Positions 53,318-62,147 of a stretch of 64,000 nucleotides of DNA are shown here, one piece after another. The DNA is from Candidatus Bathyarchaeota archaeon (GTDB lineage Archaea; Thermoproteota; Bathyarchaeia; Bathyarchaeales; Bathycorpusculaceae). Numbering within the stretch: position 1 is the stretch's first letter; every line of letters begins with the position of its first letter. The position numbers and the translations under genes are program-made. The notes beneath the pieces were generated by a model, which searched no databases, had not been told where the DNA came from, and saw only the letters and a list, made by a program, of their open reading frames with translations. The stretch is from contig JAOZIA010000010.1 of assembly GCA_026014585.1 (NCBI GenBank), forward strand, positions 49,671 to 113,670, in the 5' to 3' direction.

Positions 53318-54147
53318 GCCAGCACCCCCAGCAAAACTGCCATTAAAACAAGGCATAGTGCTCTTGCAATCTCGTTTGTTGCGCCAATGGTATCTCCTGA
53401 AACGCCGCCGAAAGTTTTCTCAGAAACCTTCACCATCAACAAGCCCACTGGAACACTTGCCAAAACCGCAACAACTCCAATGATGCCACTTAAAGGTGAA
53501 CCTAAAAAGAACAAGATTGGGAAAACAATCAAAACCGCCGCTACGTATGCTGCAATGTTTAGTTTCTTTTTTGCCATCCGCAGAAAAATCGAGCCCAACC
53601 CCTTATGTGAAGGTTTCCCGCCCCACACAATCGTAACCATCGCCAGTTTTGCAGCGACCTCAGAAGCAATAACTGCTCCAATTGCTATCCATGGATTAAT
53701 AAGAAATAATCCAATAACTGCCAAAAATTCCACAATCAACGCGAAAAGCGCACCTGAATAAGTCACCGTCCACTTATGCGCTATCATTTTGCGGTCTTGC
53801 ACATTTCTAAAACCCAGTGTGTTACCCAAATCCACCAATCCATCAAAATGCTGCAGACCTGTTAAAATCAGCAGAAACGCAATTGTCATTGCTGCCGGTG
53901 CGGCTTTTGCCAGAAAAGCTGTTGGGAACACAATAAGCATGTTTGCGGTTGAAAGCAAAAAGTCTATGATGTAGCTGGATGCAACAAAATATGCTGCTCC
54001 AAAAGCTCCAATTAATGCGCCGATTAAGGGGAAAAGGTAGATGTGTTGGGCAGTGTTTAGCACAAAGTCTTCTTTTGTGTTCATTGGGATTATGGTTAAG
54101 AAAGATAACAAATCCCTAAACGTTTTTATAGTTTTCAACGGCGACAT
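53314..54147 (-). CDS. Second CobS-like transferase with altered acidic motif
   Basis: A 277-residue membrane protein of the CobS family: FLTIIPMNTKEDF, TGLQHFDGLVDLGNTLG, SEVAAKLAMVTIVWGGKPSHKG and GVSGDTIGATNEIARAL. The catalytic motif reads D102-G-L-V-D106-L-G-N109, with Asn in place of the third Asp seen in the copy at 10463, and the loop after it is different. Either a second cobamide synthase or an enzyme for another substrate. It starts at ATG 54147, only 48 bases from the start of the divergent SDR gene. Confidence 0.78.
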   Translation of the reverse strand: MSPLKTIKTFRDLLSFLTIIPMNTKEDFVLNTAQHIYLFPLIGALIGAFGAAYFVASSYIIDFLLSTANMLIVFPTAFLAKAAPAAMTIAFLLILTGLQHFDGLVDLGNTLGFRNVQDRKMIAHKWTVTYSGALFALIVEFLAVIGLFLINPWIAIGAVIASEVAAKLAMVTIVWGGKPSHKGLGSIFLRMAKKKLNIAAYVAAVLIVFPILFFLGSPLSGIIGVVAVLASVPVGLLMVKVSEKTFGGVSGDTIGATNEIARALCLVLMAVLLGVLA

Positions 54148-54195
54148 ATATTCTAACAACTACCATTAGTGAATATAGGCTTTGTCGTGAGAGGG

Positions 54196-55128
54196 ATGGA
54201 GGAACTTAACAGTAAAAAAGTGATGGTTACTGGCGGCGCAGGCTTTATCGGTTACCATCTGACAAAAAAACTTGTAACCTTAACCCCCAACTTAACAATT
54301 TATGACGATTTATCCAGCGGAAAAATGGAAAACGTAAACGACGTACCATCCGCCAAATTCGTCAAAGGAGATATTTTAGACGCAAAAGCCCTCCTTGCAC
54401 AAGAAAAAACTGACTTAATTTATCACTTAGCAGCTCAAGTTGTAGTTCCATACTCAATGGAAAACCCCCTGATTGACTTTGACACTAACGCTAAAGGAAC
54501 CATGCATGTTTTGGAAAAAGCCCGCAAAGACGACGCAAAACTCGTTTTTGCTTCAAGCGCCGCAGTTTATGGCAACCCTACAGTTTTTCCAACTCCTGAA
54601 GGCTATGGTTTTCACCCCTTCTCATGTTATGGTTTAAGCAAGGTTGTCGGGGAAGAATACTGTCAAATGTACCAGAGCCAATATGGACTGGACATAACCA
54701 TCATGCGGTTTGCAAACGTTTTCGGTCCAAGATGTCACGGTGTAATCCACGATTTTATTGAGAAACTGGAGAAAAACCCTGATAAACTGGAAATAATCGG
54801 CACAGGCTTGCAATCCCGCGATTTCGTGCATGTATCTGATGTGGTGGACGCGCTCATAAAAGTGGGAGAGAGCAAAAAAGCAAACGGTGAAGTCTACAAC
54901 ATCGGCTGCGGAACAACCACTTCAATTCTTGAACTTGCAAAAATGATAATCAAAATTCTTGGGCTTAAAAAAACAGTAATCACTACCACCAACGTTTCTT
55001 GGCAGGGTGACGTGACAAAAATCTGGTTCAACAATAACAAGGCTAAACGAGAACTGAAATGGAACCCAAAAATCACCTTGGAAGATCACATACGCGAAAT
55101 TATCGCTGAGAGGAAAAACTCCAAATGA
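54196..55128 (+). CDS. NAD-dependent sugar epimerase/dehydratase (extended SDR)
   Basis: A 310-residue extended SDR: NAD loop VTGGAGFIGYHL, LAAQVVVPYSMENP, FASSAAVYG and the catalytic YGLSK, then FGPRCHGVI and RDFVHVSDVVDALI. Most like UDP-glucose 4-epimerases. ATG 54196 is chosen; GTG 54187 or 54169 are alternatives. It is coupled (ATGA) to a UbiA gene, so the sugar it makes may decorate lipids. Confidence 0.82.
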   Translation: MEELNSKKVMVTGGAGFIGYHLTKKLVTLTPNLTIYDDLSSGKMENVNDVPSAKFVKGDILDAKALLAQEKTDLIYHLAAQVVVPYSMENPLIDFDTNAKGTMHVLEKARKDDAKLVFASSAAVYGNPTVFPTPEGYGFHPFSCYGLSKVVGEEYCQMYQSQYGLDITIMRFANVFGPRCHGVIHDFIEKLEKNPDKLEIIGTGLQSRDFVHVSDVVDALIKVGESKKANGEVYNIGCGTTTSILELAKMIIKILGLKKTVITTTNVSWQGDVTKIWFNNNKAKRELKWNPKITLEDHIREIIAERKNSK

Positions 55129-56036
55129 GTTCTGCCTCGCCAGTAAAGGGCTTACTTGCTCTACTTCGGCTTCCTTACTGGCTAATGACAGGTGGCTTAT
55201 CACTTTTAACCGCGCGTGCAATAACCAAAGCAAGCCTAGGCAGCATAGAAACCACGCTTGGCGCGTTGAGTTTTGGGTGGGTTGCCCTTCTGATTTTCTT
55301 TTCCATGGCTTTTATCACGTCCGCAGGGTTTGCTATAAACGATTATTTTGACCGAGAAAGTGACGCTGTAATCAAGCCTAAGCGTCCTATCCCTTCAGGG
55401 GCGCTATCTTTAACGCAGGTTATGGCGGTTTCAGGCGTGCTTTTTGCGGTTGGGCTGGTTTTGGCTTTCTTGATTAACTGGCTTAGTTTTGCAATTATCG
55501 CTGTTGATTCCGTTTTGCTTTTGATTTATTCGTACATGGTGAAACGTAAATCAGGGTTCATAGCCAATGTGTTAGTTGGAATTTTAACTGGTACCGCTTT
55601 CCTGTATGGGCAAGCAACAGTCTCCAATACAATCAGTATAATTTCATTTACCCTCTACCCAATAGCTTTTGGAACCATAGGCGGTAACGTACTGCGTGAT
55701 GTCCTAAGCGTTGAAGGCGACACGAAAGTTGGTTATCCAACGTTGCCACAGAAAATCGGTAACATCAAATCCATTAAAGTAGCTGCAATTTTCTTCCTGT
55801 TGACAGGGTTACTTGCGCCATTGCCTTCTATACCCTTCTTTGCGGACCACTTCACCATTTACTATCTTCCCTGTATTCTTTTGTGGAGTGTTCTGCTCAT
55901 CTATGCATCAGTTCGCCTTATCACTTCAGCCTCAACTCTTCAAAGCGTACGAAAATATGAACGCATAGTTACTATGTCCATGATTCTTTTACCTATAGCG
56001 TTAATATTTGAAGCCGTACTCGGAGGGTTACTGTGA
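55125..56036 (+). CDS. UbiA prenyltransferase, DGGGP synthase-like
   Basis: A 303-residue integral membrane prenyltransferase. The first Asp-rich motif is NDYFDRESDAVIKPKRPIPSG and the second is RDVLSVEGDTKVGYPTLPQ. These match the archaeal digeranylgeranylglyceryl phosphate synthase subgroup, which adds the second ether-linked geranylgeranyl chain of archaeal lipids. A chlorophyll- or quinone-type prenyltransferase is less likely. Four-base overlaps on both sides (ATGA, GTGA) tie it to the SDR and the radical SAM gene. Confidence 0.82.
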   Translation: MSSASPVKGLLALLRLPYWLMTGGLSLLTARAITKASLGSIETTLGALSFGWVALLIFFSMAFITSAGFAINDYFDRESDAVIKPKRPIPSGALSLTQVMAVSGVLFAVGLVLAFLINWLSFAIIAVDSVLLLIYSYMVKRKSGFIANVLVGILTGTAFLYGQATVSNTISIISFTLYPIAFGTIGGNVLRDVLSVEGDTKVGYPTLPQKIGNIKSIKVAAIFFLLTGLLAPLPSIPFFADHFTIYYLPCILLWSVLLIYASVRLITSASTLQSVRKYERIVTMSMILLPIALIFEAVLGGLL

Positions 56037-57499
56037 GCGAAACCAAAAGCATCTGCCCCGAATGTCAAAAGAAAATCAATGCACAACTCCGTGAAGTCAA
56101 CGGCAAAATCCAGATCATCAAACAGTGTCCAGAGCACGGTGAATTCAAAGCTACCCACTGGCAAAGCATACCCATCTTTGAACACATGATAAAGTACGAC
56201 CAGTTCCAATACCTCGGCGACCTCAACGCACCAAAAGACCCAGCAGGTTGCCCATACAACTGTGAAAAATGCAAAATTCACGCCTCAGGAACCGTCATCG
56301 GCGTTATCGATGTAACTAAACGTTGCAATTTTAAATGTGCAATTTGCTTCTCAACCTTCCCAGATCAAGGTGAAGATTACGAACCCACCAAAGAATCCCT
56401 CATAAACATGCTCGAGTTCGCCGCTAAAGCTAACCCTAAACCCCCAGCGATCCTGTTTTCAGGCGGCGAACCGTTGGAACGCGAAGACATGCCTGAAATC
56501 ATAGCCGCTGCTCACAGGCTAAAATTCATGACAATTTTAGCAACTAACGGAACTCACTTGGTTGATACTCCTGGTTTGGCAAAGCGACTCAAAGATGCAG
56601 GGTTAAACATTGTTTACTTGTCTTTTGATAGTTTCCATGAAGAGTTCAACAAAAAAATCCGTGGATTGCCCCTGGTGGACATTAAGCTCAAAGCGATTGA
56701 TGTCTGCCGCAAATACGATATGGAAGTCATTTTGGTTAACACGTTAATGAAAAGCCTCAACGATGAGGAAGTCGGTGACATGATTCGATTCGCAGCCCAA
56801 AACACAGACATCATAAGAGGCTTAATTTTCCAGCCCATAGCTTTCACTGGCAGAGCAACTGAGAATCCTTTCCGCGAGAACTTTCGGGAATGGAGTTTTG
56901 CCGAGGACGTGGAGACACAGACCAATGGGGAAGTAAAAGCCACCGATTTGTTTCCGATGTCTGTTATGACTTCACCGATTAAAATCATGCGTAAATTCAT
57001 GCAAAAACCCTGGCCACTGTTTTCGTGCAGTCCACAATGCGGCATCGTGAACTGGATTTACGTTTCTAAAAGCGGCAAAATGTTCCCAATTAATCGTTTT
57101 GTGAATTTTGACAGATTCTTCAGTACCATTCGCAAAACCGCTGAAAACGCCGAGTCAAAAGGCAAATTCTCACTGCTTTCTTCACTGTTTATGGCTTCCA
57201 TGCTGTCAATGAACATGTTCTTAGTTACCCGAGAAGTGGGTATGCCGACTTTGTTAAAGTCGATTTTGCGTATGCACATTTCACCTTCTTATCAGTCGCT
57301 GGGTAAAATCCGCCGCAGAATCTTCCTACTAGGTTGCATGGCATTTATGGACAGTTACAACTTTGACGTTAACCGCGTACGACGCTGCGTAGTTCACTAC
57401 ATTACCCCTGACCTCAAAATCATACCCTTCTGCGCCTACAACAACGTGCATCGCGTTGCAATAGAAAAGGAGTACATACAAAGAACCAAAAAAGCCTAA
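56033..57499 (+). CDS. Radical SAM protein of the tetraether-lipid-synthase (Tes)-like family
   Basis: A 488-residue radical SAM enzyme. An N-terminal Cys-rich region (SICPECQKKINAQ, KQCPEHGEF, CPYNCEKCKIH) precedes the core motif CNFKCAIC and SGGEPLERE. The C-terminal half has FSCSPQCGIVNWIYV and HYITPDLKIIPFCAYNN. This order of motifs follows the family of the radical SAM enzyme that joins archaeol chains into tetraethers; close relatives have other lipid substrates. Third gene of the SDR-UbiA operon. Confidence 0.75.
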   Translation: MSETKSICPECQKKINAQLREVNGKIQIIKQCPEHGEFKATHWQSIPIFEHMIKYDQFQYLGDLNAPKDPAGCPYNCEKCKIHASGTVIGVIDVTKRCNFKCAICFSTFPDQGEDYEPTKESLINMLEFAAKANPKPPAILFSGGEPLEREDMPEIIAAAHRLKFMTILATNGTHLVDTPGLAKRLKDAGLNIVYLSFDSFHEEFNKKIRGLPLVDIKLKAIDVCRKYDMEVILVNTLMKSLNDEEVGDMIRFAAQNTDIIRGLIFQPIAFTGRATENPFRENFREWSFAEDVETQTNGEVKATDLFPMSVMTSPIKIMRKFMQKPWPLFSCSPQCGIVNWIYVSKSGKMFPINRFVNFDRFFSTIRKTAENAESKGKFSLLSSLFMASMLSMNMFLVTREVGMPTLLKSILRMHISPSYQSLGKIRRRIFLLGCMAFMDSYNFDVNRVRRCVVHYITPDLKIIPFCAYNNVHRVAIEKEYIQRTKKA

Positions 57500-57532
57500 T
57501 TTTTCCTCTTTTTAGGCAATTAAGACTTTTTC

Positions 57533-58009
57533 TCAAAATTGTTGCTGTTTTTGTTGCACTATCTTCAGGGTACCCTCGATTTTTTTCCAGTGCGCACCCT
57601 GCCAATACACTTGTCCGCAGTTGGGGCATTTCCAGAATTTGTCATTATAGAGAAGCGTGTTTGCTTCCACGTCAGTTTGGATTTGGGTTTTTGCGGTTGG
57701 GTTTAGTTTAGCTCCGCATTTGGGGCAATAGGATTTGTCCATATCAATTTCCACGTCTAAACTGTAGCGGCTTGCCAACTGTGCGAGTCTTCCTGTTTCA
57801 TTTTTAGCATCCACATAAAACACTTCAATACCCTTGCTAACCGCACGATGATACAGCTCAAAATCCCTTGTCAAAAGCACCCTGTTCTCTTTTTTTGCCA
57901 CAGCTAAAAGTTCATTGTCACCCATTTTAATGGAATACTCTACGTCGTGTCCAAGCATCCGAAGCCAACGTGCAAGTTTTCCCAGCATGCCATCTGCGAG
58001 GAACTTCAA
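57533..58009 (-). CDS. Mut7-C RNase domain protein with zinc ribbon
   Basis: A 158-residue protein: PIN-like Mut7-C (DUF82) N-terminal part, KFLADGMLGKLARWLRMLG with the conserved Asp and VLLTRDFELYHRA, followed by a C-terminal zinc ribbon (YCPKCGAKLNP, KCPNCGQVYWQGAHW). A predicted RNase, possibly tRNA- or rRNA-related. Overlaps pyrC by four bases. Confidence 0.88.
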   Translation of the reverse strand: MKFLADGMLGKLARWLRMLGHDVEYSIKMGDNELLAVAKKENRVLLTRDFELYHRAVSKGIEVFYVDAKNETGRLAQLASRYSLDVEIDMDKSYCPKCGAKLNPTAKTQIQTDVEANTLLYNDKFWKCPNCGQVYWQGAHWKKIEGTLKIVQQKQQQF

Positions 58010-59352
58010 ATTTTGCCTCTCCGCAGAACCATGCCGCAGCCTGCTTTTGCTACAATTTCGCCCTCATCCATGATTAGTTTGCCATTTACGTAGGTTTTAA
58101 CTGGTTTTCCTTGGGCTTCCCAGCCGTCGTAGGGTGAGAATTTGGCTTTAGACTTAAATTTTGATGCCTCAATCTTGAAGACTCTCTTGTAATCCACAAC
58201 GGTTAGGTTCGCTTGGTTTTCTGCTTTAAGCTTGCCCTGACCTTGTAGACCAAAGATTTCTGCGGGTTTTTCCGCTAAAAGCTCTACTACCCTTTCAAGA
58301 CTCAATTTACCCCTGTTAATCTGCGTCAATAGCAAAGGCAACGTGACTTCTAATCCTGGTAATCCCGGTTTAACCTCCCAAACATCTTCCGCCGACTTTT
58401 CATTCAAAGTATGGGGTGCATGGTCAGAACCCAGCGAATCCACGATGCCCTCGGTGATGCCTTTCCAGAGCGCTTCAGTTTGGTCTGGACTGCGGATTGG
58501 AGGCGCAACAATTATCATGCTTCCCAAGCGGGGCGTGTCGGTGCTGGATAGGAACAGGTGGTTTGGGGTTACCTCACAGGTGACTGCTCTGCCCTCTTTT
58601 TTTGCTTCAGAGATTGTGTCTAAGCCTTCTTGTGAGGTAACATGGCAAAAATGAATTTTAGCTTTGGTTTTTTTGGTGACTGACAGTAAATGTTTAATGG
58701 CTTTTTGTTCTGCTTCTGGAGTATGCGCTTGAAGAAACGCTGCTGGACTGCTTTTTTTGGCTGCTCGAAGCATAGCCTCATTAAATCCTACCAAATCCTT
58801 ATCTTCAGCATGAACCGCGACAGGCACACCAAGCGCTCCAACCTGCTCAAAAGCTTCAGTCATTGCTGCGTCATCATCAAGGTTTAAGCCGCCAACCTGA
58901 GCGCCCATAAAAAGTTTAAACCCAAAATTCCCCTCAGCAACAATATCACCAATCTGCTTTGTCTCTTTGGGGAATTCGCTGTAGAATCCAACATTAACCA
59001 TTGTGCGCCGCTGGGCTATTTCCATTCGGTTACGCAATGTTTGTGGGCTCATAGTTACAGGGTCATTGTTTGGCATGTCCAGAACCGTTGTGAAACCCCC
59101 CGCTGCCGCTGCCGATGTGCCCGAGTGGAAATCTTCTTTGTATGCTTTGCCTTCATCTCGCAGATGTACATGCGTGTCGATGAGTCCAGACAAAACCAGC
59201 AAGCCTTTTAGGTCAACTTTTTCGTCAGCTTGGGGCATGTGAGTTTCTTTGCCGATTTTCTGGATTTTGCCTTCCTCAATTGCGATGCAGCAGTCCAAAA
59301 CTTCCTTGTTTAGGTATGCCTTAGCATTTTTCAGCACAGTGTCAGCAATCAT
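58006..59352 (-). CDS. pyrC: Dihydroorotase
   Basis: A 448-residue amidohydrolase. Metal-binding HVHLRDEG, the AGGFTTVLDMPNN loop, the candidate carbamylated Lys in GFKLFMG, AVHAED, HFCHVTS and SLGSDHAPHT. It closes carbamoyl aspartate to dihydroorotate in pyrimidine synthesis. No other pyr gene is close by. Confidence 0.93.
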   Translation of the reverse strand: MIADTVLKNAKAYLNKEVLDCCIAIEEGKIQKIGKETHMPQADEKVDLKGLLVLSGLIDTHVHLRDEGKAYKEDFHSGTSAAAAGGFTTVLDMPNNDPVTMSPQTLRNRMEIAQRRTMVNVGFYSEFPKETKQIGDIVAEGNFGFKLFMGAQVGGLNLDDDAAMTEAFEQVGALGVPVAVHAEDKDLVGFNEAMLRAAKKSSPAAFLQAHTPEAEQKAIKHLLSVTKKTKAKIHFCHVTSQEGLDTISEAKKEGRAVTCEVTPNHLFLSSTDTPRLGSMIIVAPPIRSPDQTEALWKGITEGIVDSLGSDHAPHTLNEKSAEDVWEVKPGLPGLEVTLPLLLTQINRGKLSLERVVELLAEKPAEIFGLQGQGKLKAENQANLTVVDYKRVFKIEASKFKSKAKFSPYDGWEAQGKPVKTYVNGKLIMDEGEIVAKAGCGMVLRRGKI

Positions 59353-59410
59353 GCAGGGTCACGCTATCAATTAAGAATTAGCCAGTTAAAAAGAATTATT
59401 AAAAAAGAGG

Positions 59411-59980
59411 CTATTTCTCGCGAAGCTCTATGAGGCATTCATCGCAGATGTTTCTGCCCTCATATTCTCTGAGGTTTTCTGAGTAGGCGTTGCAGTTTTC
59501 GCAGTAACCTGATAAGGGTGCTTCTTCAAGTTCTTCTTCGCCTTCCTCAATTCGGCTTTTCTCCTGCATAATCTCAAGAAGCTCCGACATAACGCCCAGA
59601 AGGTCTTTGCTTGAAATTATCCCAACCAAATTACCCTTATACATAACGCCCAATCGTCGAATATCTAACCGATTCATTCTCCTTGCGGCATCAGTGACCG
59701 TGGCATCTGGCTCAATTGTTACTAGTGGAGTAGTCATGATTTCTTTAACTTTTACGATGTCTGGCTTGAGATTGTTTGCTATAACCCGAATTACCAAGTC
59801 GCGTTCGGTTATTATGCCTATGGATTTTCCTGACTCGTTGATAACAATAACGCATCCTACGTCGCTTTGCGCCATTGACGCTGCAGCTTGGTTTGAGGTG
59901 CTTGTTTCATCTATTGTTATAACTGGGCTGCTCATGACATCTTTTACAAGCATTCGTGGTCTTAATCCAATTTCGGACAT
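59411..59980 (-). CDS. Tandem CBS-domain protein with C-terminal zinc ribbon
   Basis: A 189-residue protein. Two CBS domains (VKDVMSSPVITIDETST ... GIITERDLVIRVI; VKEIMTTPLVTIEPDAT ... GIISSKDLLGVM) form a Bateman module for adenine nucleotides. After a helix comes a ribbon, YCENCNAYSENL...ICDEC. The ATG at 59980 is chosen over 59998. Probably a nucleotide-sensing regulator. Confidence 0.85.
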   Translation of the reverse strand: MSEIGLRPRMLVKDVMSSPVITIDETSTSNQAAASMAQSDVGCVIVINESGKSIGIITERDLVIRVIANNLKPDIVKVKEIMTTPLVTIEPDATVTDAARRMNRLDIRRLGVMYKGNLVGIISSKDLLGVMSELLEIMQEKSRIEEGEEELEEAPLSGYCENCNAYSENLREYEGRNICDECLIELREK

Positions 59981-60105
59981 AAATTTCACATCCAGCAATC
60001 AAGCCACACTGGGCTACACTTGAAACTATAAGGTACACTAATTTAAGAGTTGCTTAAGTACAAGAAACTGCATCAAACAATGTATACGACAAGGCGTGAA
60101 TACAC

Positions 60106-60993
60106 ATGCTAAAGTTAAACACTGAAAAACTAATCAAAATATCTGTTATGGGCGAAATAGCAAGCCCAACTATCCGAAACGTTTACTCCATTTCACCAAC
60201 AGGAGCACCCACAGTCATGACAAGCGTCGGCGGAATAACCTACAACCTGCGAGTCGGCGACCCTGCCTGTGGCTGGATGGCAGACCATGCAGAACCATGC
60301 GTAAGCTTAGAAAACAAGGAAAACGACGCCCGATTTGGCTCAGCAGCAAACACTGCCTTCAACGTGTTATCATGTGTTGGTAACGAAGCAATTGTGGCAA
60401 GTGGTGATGCTAAAGGTGAGCGAGGTGTTGTAACTGGTAAACATGGTGGTGTCGAGCATGTGATGGTTGATTTTTCTGAGCAAATTGTTGAGAAATTGTT
60501 GCCTGGTGACCGTGTTTTAATTAAAGCCTTTGGCACAGGCTTAAAACTGCTGGATTTTCCAGAAATAAAAGTTATGAATATGGATCCCAAGTTTTTGGAA
60601 GCTTTAAATCCCCTTGCGGATGGTGAGACGCTTGAGGTTTCAGTGGCACATGTTATTCCAGCAGCGATTATGGGTTCAGGGCTGGGTGCTACTCAGGTAA
60701 ATTCAGGTGATTATGACATTCAATTATCCGATGAGGTGATGGTTGAGAAGTATAGTTTGGCTTCTCTGCGGATAGGTGACATAGTTGCTATCGTGGATGC
60801 TGACCACAGTTTTGGCAGGATTTATCGTCAAGGCGCCATGAGCATCGGAATTGTAGTTCATTCAAACTGTGTCGCTGCAGGTCATGGTCCAGGTGTAACT
60901 ACACTTATGACTTCCTCTTCTGGAAAGATATCTCCCAAGTTAAATCAGGCAGCTAACATCGCTTCATTGTTAAAGTTAAGAGCACATATATAA
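60106..60993 (+). CDS. DUF4438 family protein
   Basis: A 295-residue protein of DUF4438, known from archaea and thermophilic bacteria, with GDPACGWMADHAEPCVS, ERGVVTGKHGGVEHVMVDF, PAAIMGSGLG and SIGIVVHSNCVAAGHGPGVT. The Gly-rich motifs are strongly conserved in the family, but its function is unknown. Divergent from the CBS protein. Confidence 0.82.
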   Translation: MLKLNTEKLIKISVMGEIASPTIRNVYSISPTGAPTVMTSVGGITYNLRVGDPACGWMADHAEPCVSLENKENDARFGSAANTAFNVLSCVGNEAIVASGDAKGERGVVTGKHGGVEHVMVDFSEQIVEKLLPGDRVLIKAFGTGLKLLDFPEIKVMNMDPKFLEALNPLADGETLEVSVAHVIPAAIMGSGLGATQVNSGDYDIQLSDEVMVEKYSLASLRIGDIVAIVDADHSFGRIYRQGAMSIGIVVHSNCVAAGHGPGVTTLMTSSSGKISPKLNQAANIASLLKLRAHI

Positions 60994-61039
60994 GAGTGGA
61001 TATCCACTTATGGAGCGATTAGAAGAGAGGTCAAAATAA

Positions 61040-61333
61040 TTGCCATTTAAGCGTAAAAGCAGAGGAAGATCAAAAGGCAGTAAAGGAAGCAGCAGTCTAG
61101 TTCAATGTGCAAACTGTGGTTCAATGGTCCCACGTGACAAAGCAAAAAGATCCACTCGTCGCGTTTCGTTTGTTGAGCCGCAATTGGCAAAGGAACTTCG
61201 GGCTAAAGGCACGTTTCTGTCTTCTTGGGTGGACACAAAATACTACTGTATTTCCTGCGCGGTTCACCGTGGCATCGTTAAGGTGCGAGCCGAAAACGAG
61301 CGTCATTCACGAGGCTATAAACGAAGATCCTAA
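61040..61333 (+). CDS. rps26e: Ribosomal protein S26e
   Basis: A 97-residue eS26: a basic Ser/Gly N-terminus, VQCANCGSMVPRDKAKR and YYCISCAVHRGIVKVR, giving the two-CXXC zinc site. TTG 61040 begins the conserved PFKRKSRGR. eS26 occurs in eukaryotes and in part of the archaea (TACK/Asgard), which helps place this organism. Confidence 0.95.
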   Translation: MPFKRKSRGRSKGSKGSSSLVQCANCGSMVPRDKAKRSTRRVSFVEPQLAKELRAKGTFLSSWVDTKYYCISCAVHRGIVKVRAENERHSRGYKRRS

Positions 61334-61962
61334 ATGCTACTTTTCTTTTTTAATTCTTTGTAAACATGTATTGCTCTTTGTAAAACTGTAAAGTTTGAAA
61401 GCACTGCCAACAAGGCTATGCCGTAACCAAGAGCTGGCAACCAAAAGAACGCAATTATGCTCACTACAGCTAAAATTAACATGCGTTCTGCGCGTTCGGC
61501 TAAACCAACAGACTCCATTTTTATCCCAATTGCTTCTGCCCGCGCGCGACAGTAACTCACCATCAAAGAACCTATCAATGCAGCAAGGCACCAGATGGTT
61601 CCCCAGTACGCTCCCCAAGCAGCATTTGTTAATCCAGCGATAATTATTGCGGCATAGAGTACTGCGTCTGAGTAGCGGTCAAGTAGTGAATCGAAAAATC
61701 CGCCAAATGGTGTTGCTTGTCCAAAAGTGCGGGCTACAATGCCGTCTAAGGTGTCGCAGAATCCTGATGCTAACATGAAAACGGTTGCTAAAATCAAAAG
61801 GTACAGTGAATAAGTTAATGCCAGTGCGTATGATGCTGCAGAGAGCAAGATAAGGGCAAAACCGATTATGCTGATTGTGTTGGGGGTTAAGCCTATTTTG
61901 TGTGCTGCCTGCGCCTGTGAGGTTAGCATTTGCTGGACGGACTTTTTGAGTTTAGTGAGCAA
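61330..61962 (-). CDS. CDP-alcohol phosphatidyltransferase (archaetidylinositol-phosphate-synthase-like)
   Basis: A 210-residue membrane enzyme with the full CDP-alcohol motif DG-x2-AR-x8-G-x3-D-x3-D (LDGIVARTFG, then GGFFDSLLDRYSD). It transfers a polar head group to CDP-archaeol; inositol phosphate is the most common partner for this archaeal branch, but serine or glycerol phosphate cannot be excluded. TTG 61962 is the start. Its stop overlaps S26e by four bases. Confidence 0.85.
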   Translation of the reverse strand: MLTKLKKSVQQMLTSQAQAAHKIGLTPNTISIIGFALILLSAASYALALTYSLYLLILATVFMLASGFCDTLDGIVARTFGQATPFGGFFDSLLDRYSDAVLYAAIIIAGLTNAAWGAYWGTIWCLAALIGSLMVSYCRARAEAIGIKMESVGLAERAERMLILAVVSIIAFFWLPALGYGIALLAVLSNFTVLQRAIHVYKELKKKSSI

Positions 61963-62102
61963 GGGTTTTCAACTTGAATGTTAGCTCAATAGGTGGTTGG
62001 CTGTAAAAAAGGCTTTCTAAGCAGCATTTACTGTTGCTTTGGGGTTGTAATTTTTTACTTGCTATTAGAATGTTAAAAAATGTCCTTTGTACACGTAAAT
62101 GA

Positions 62103-62109
62103 TTTAAAT
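62103..62109 (+). promoter_or_regulatory. TATA box for the antiporter gene
   Basis: TTTAAAT lies about 42 bases ahead of TTG 62148; the start of transcription would be near 62131. GGTGA (62136-62140) is placed seven bases before the TTG and supports that start. Confidence 0.45.
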
Positions 62110-62147
62110 TCCCCTTGTACCTGTACCGCTAAATAGGTGATATAACT

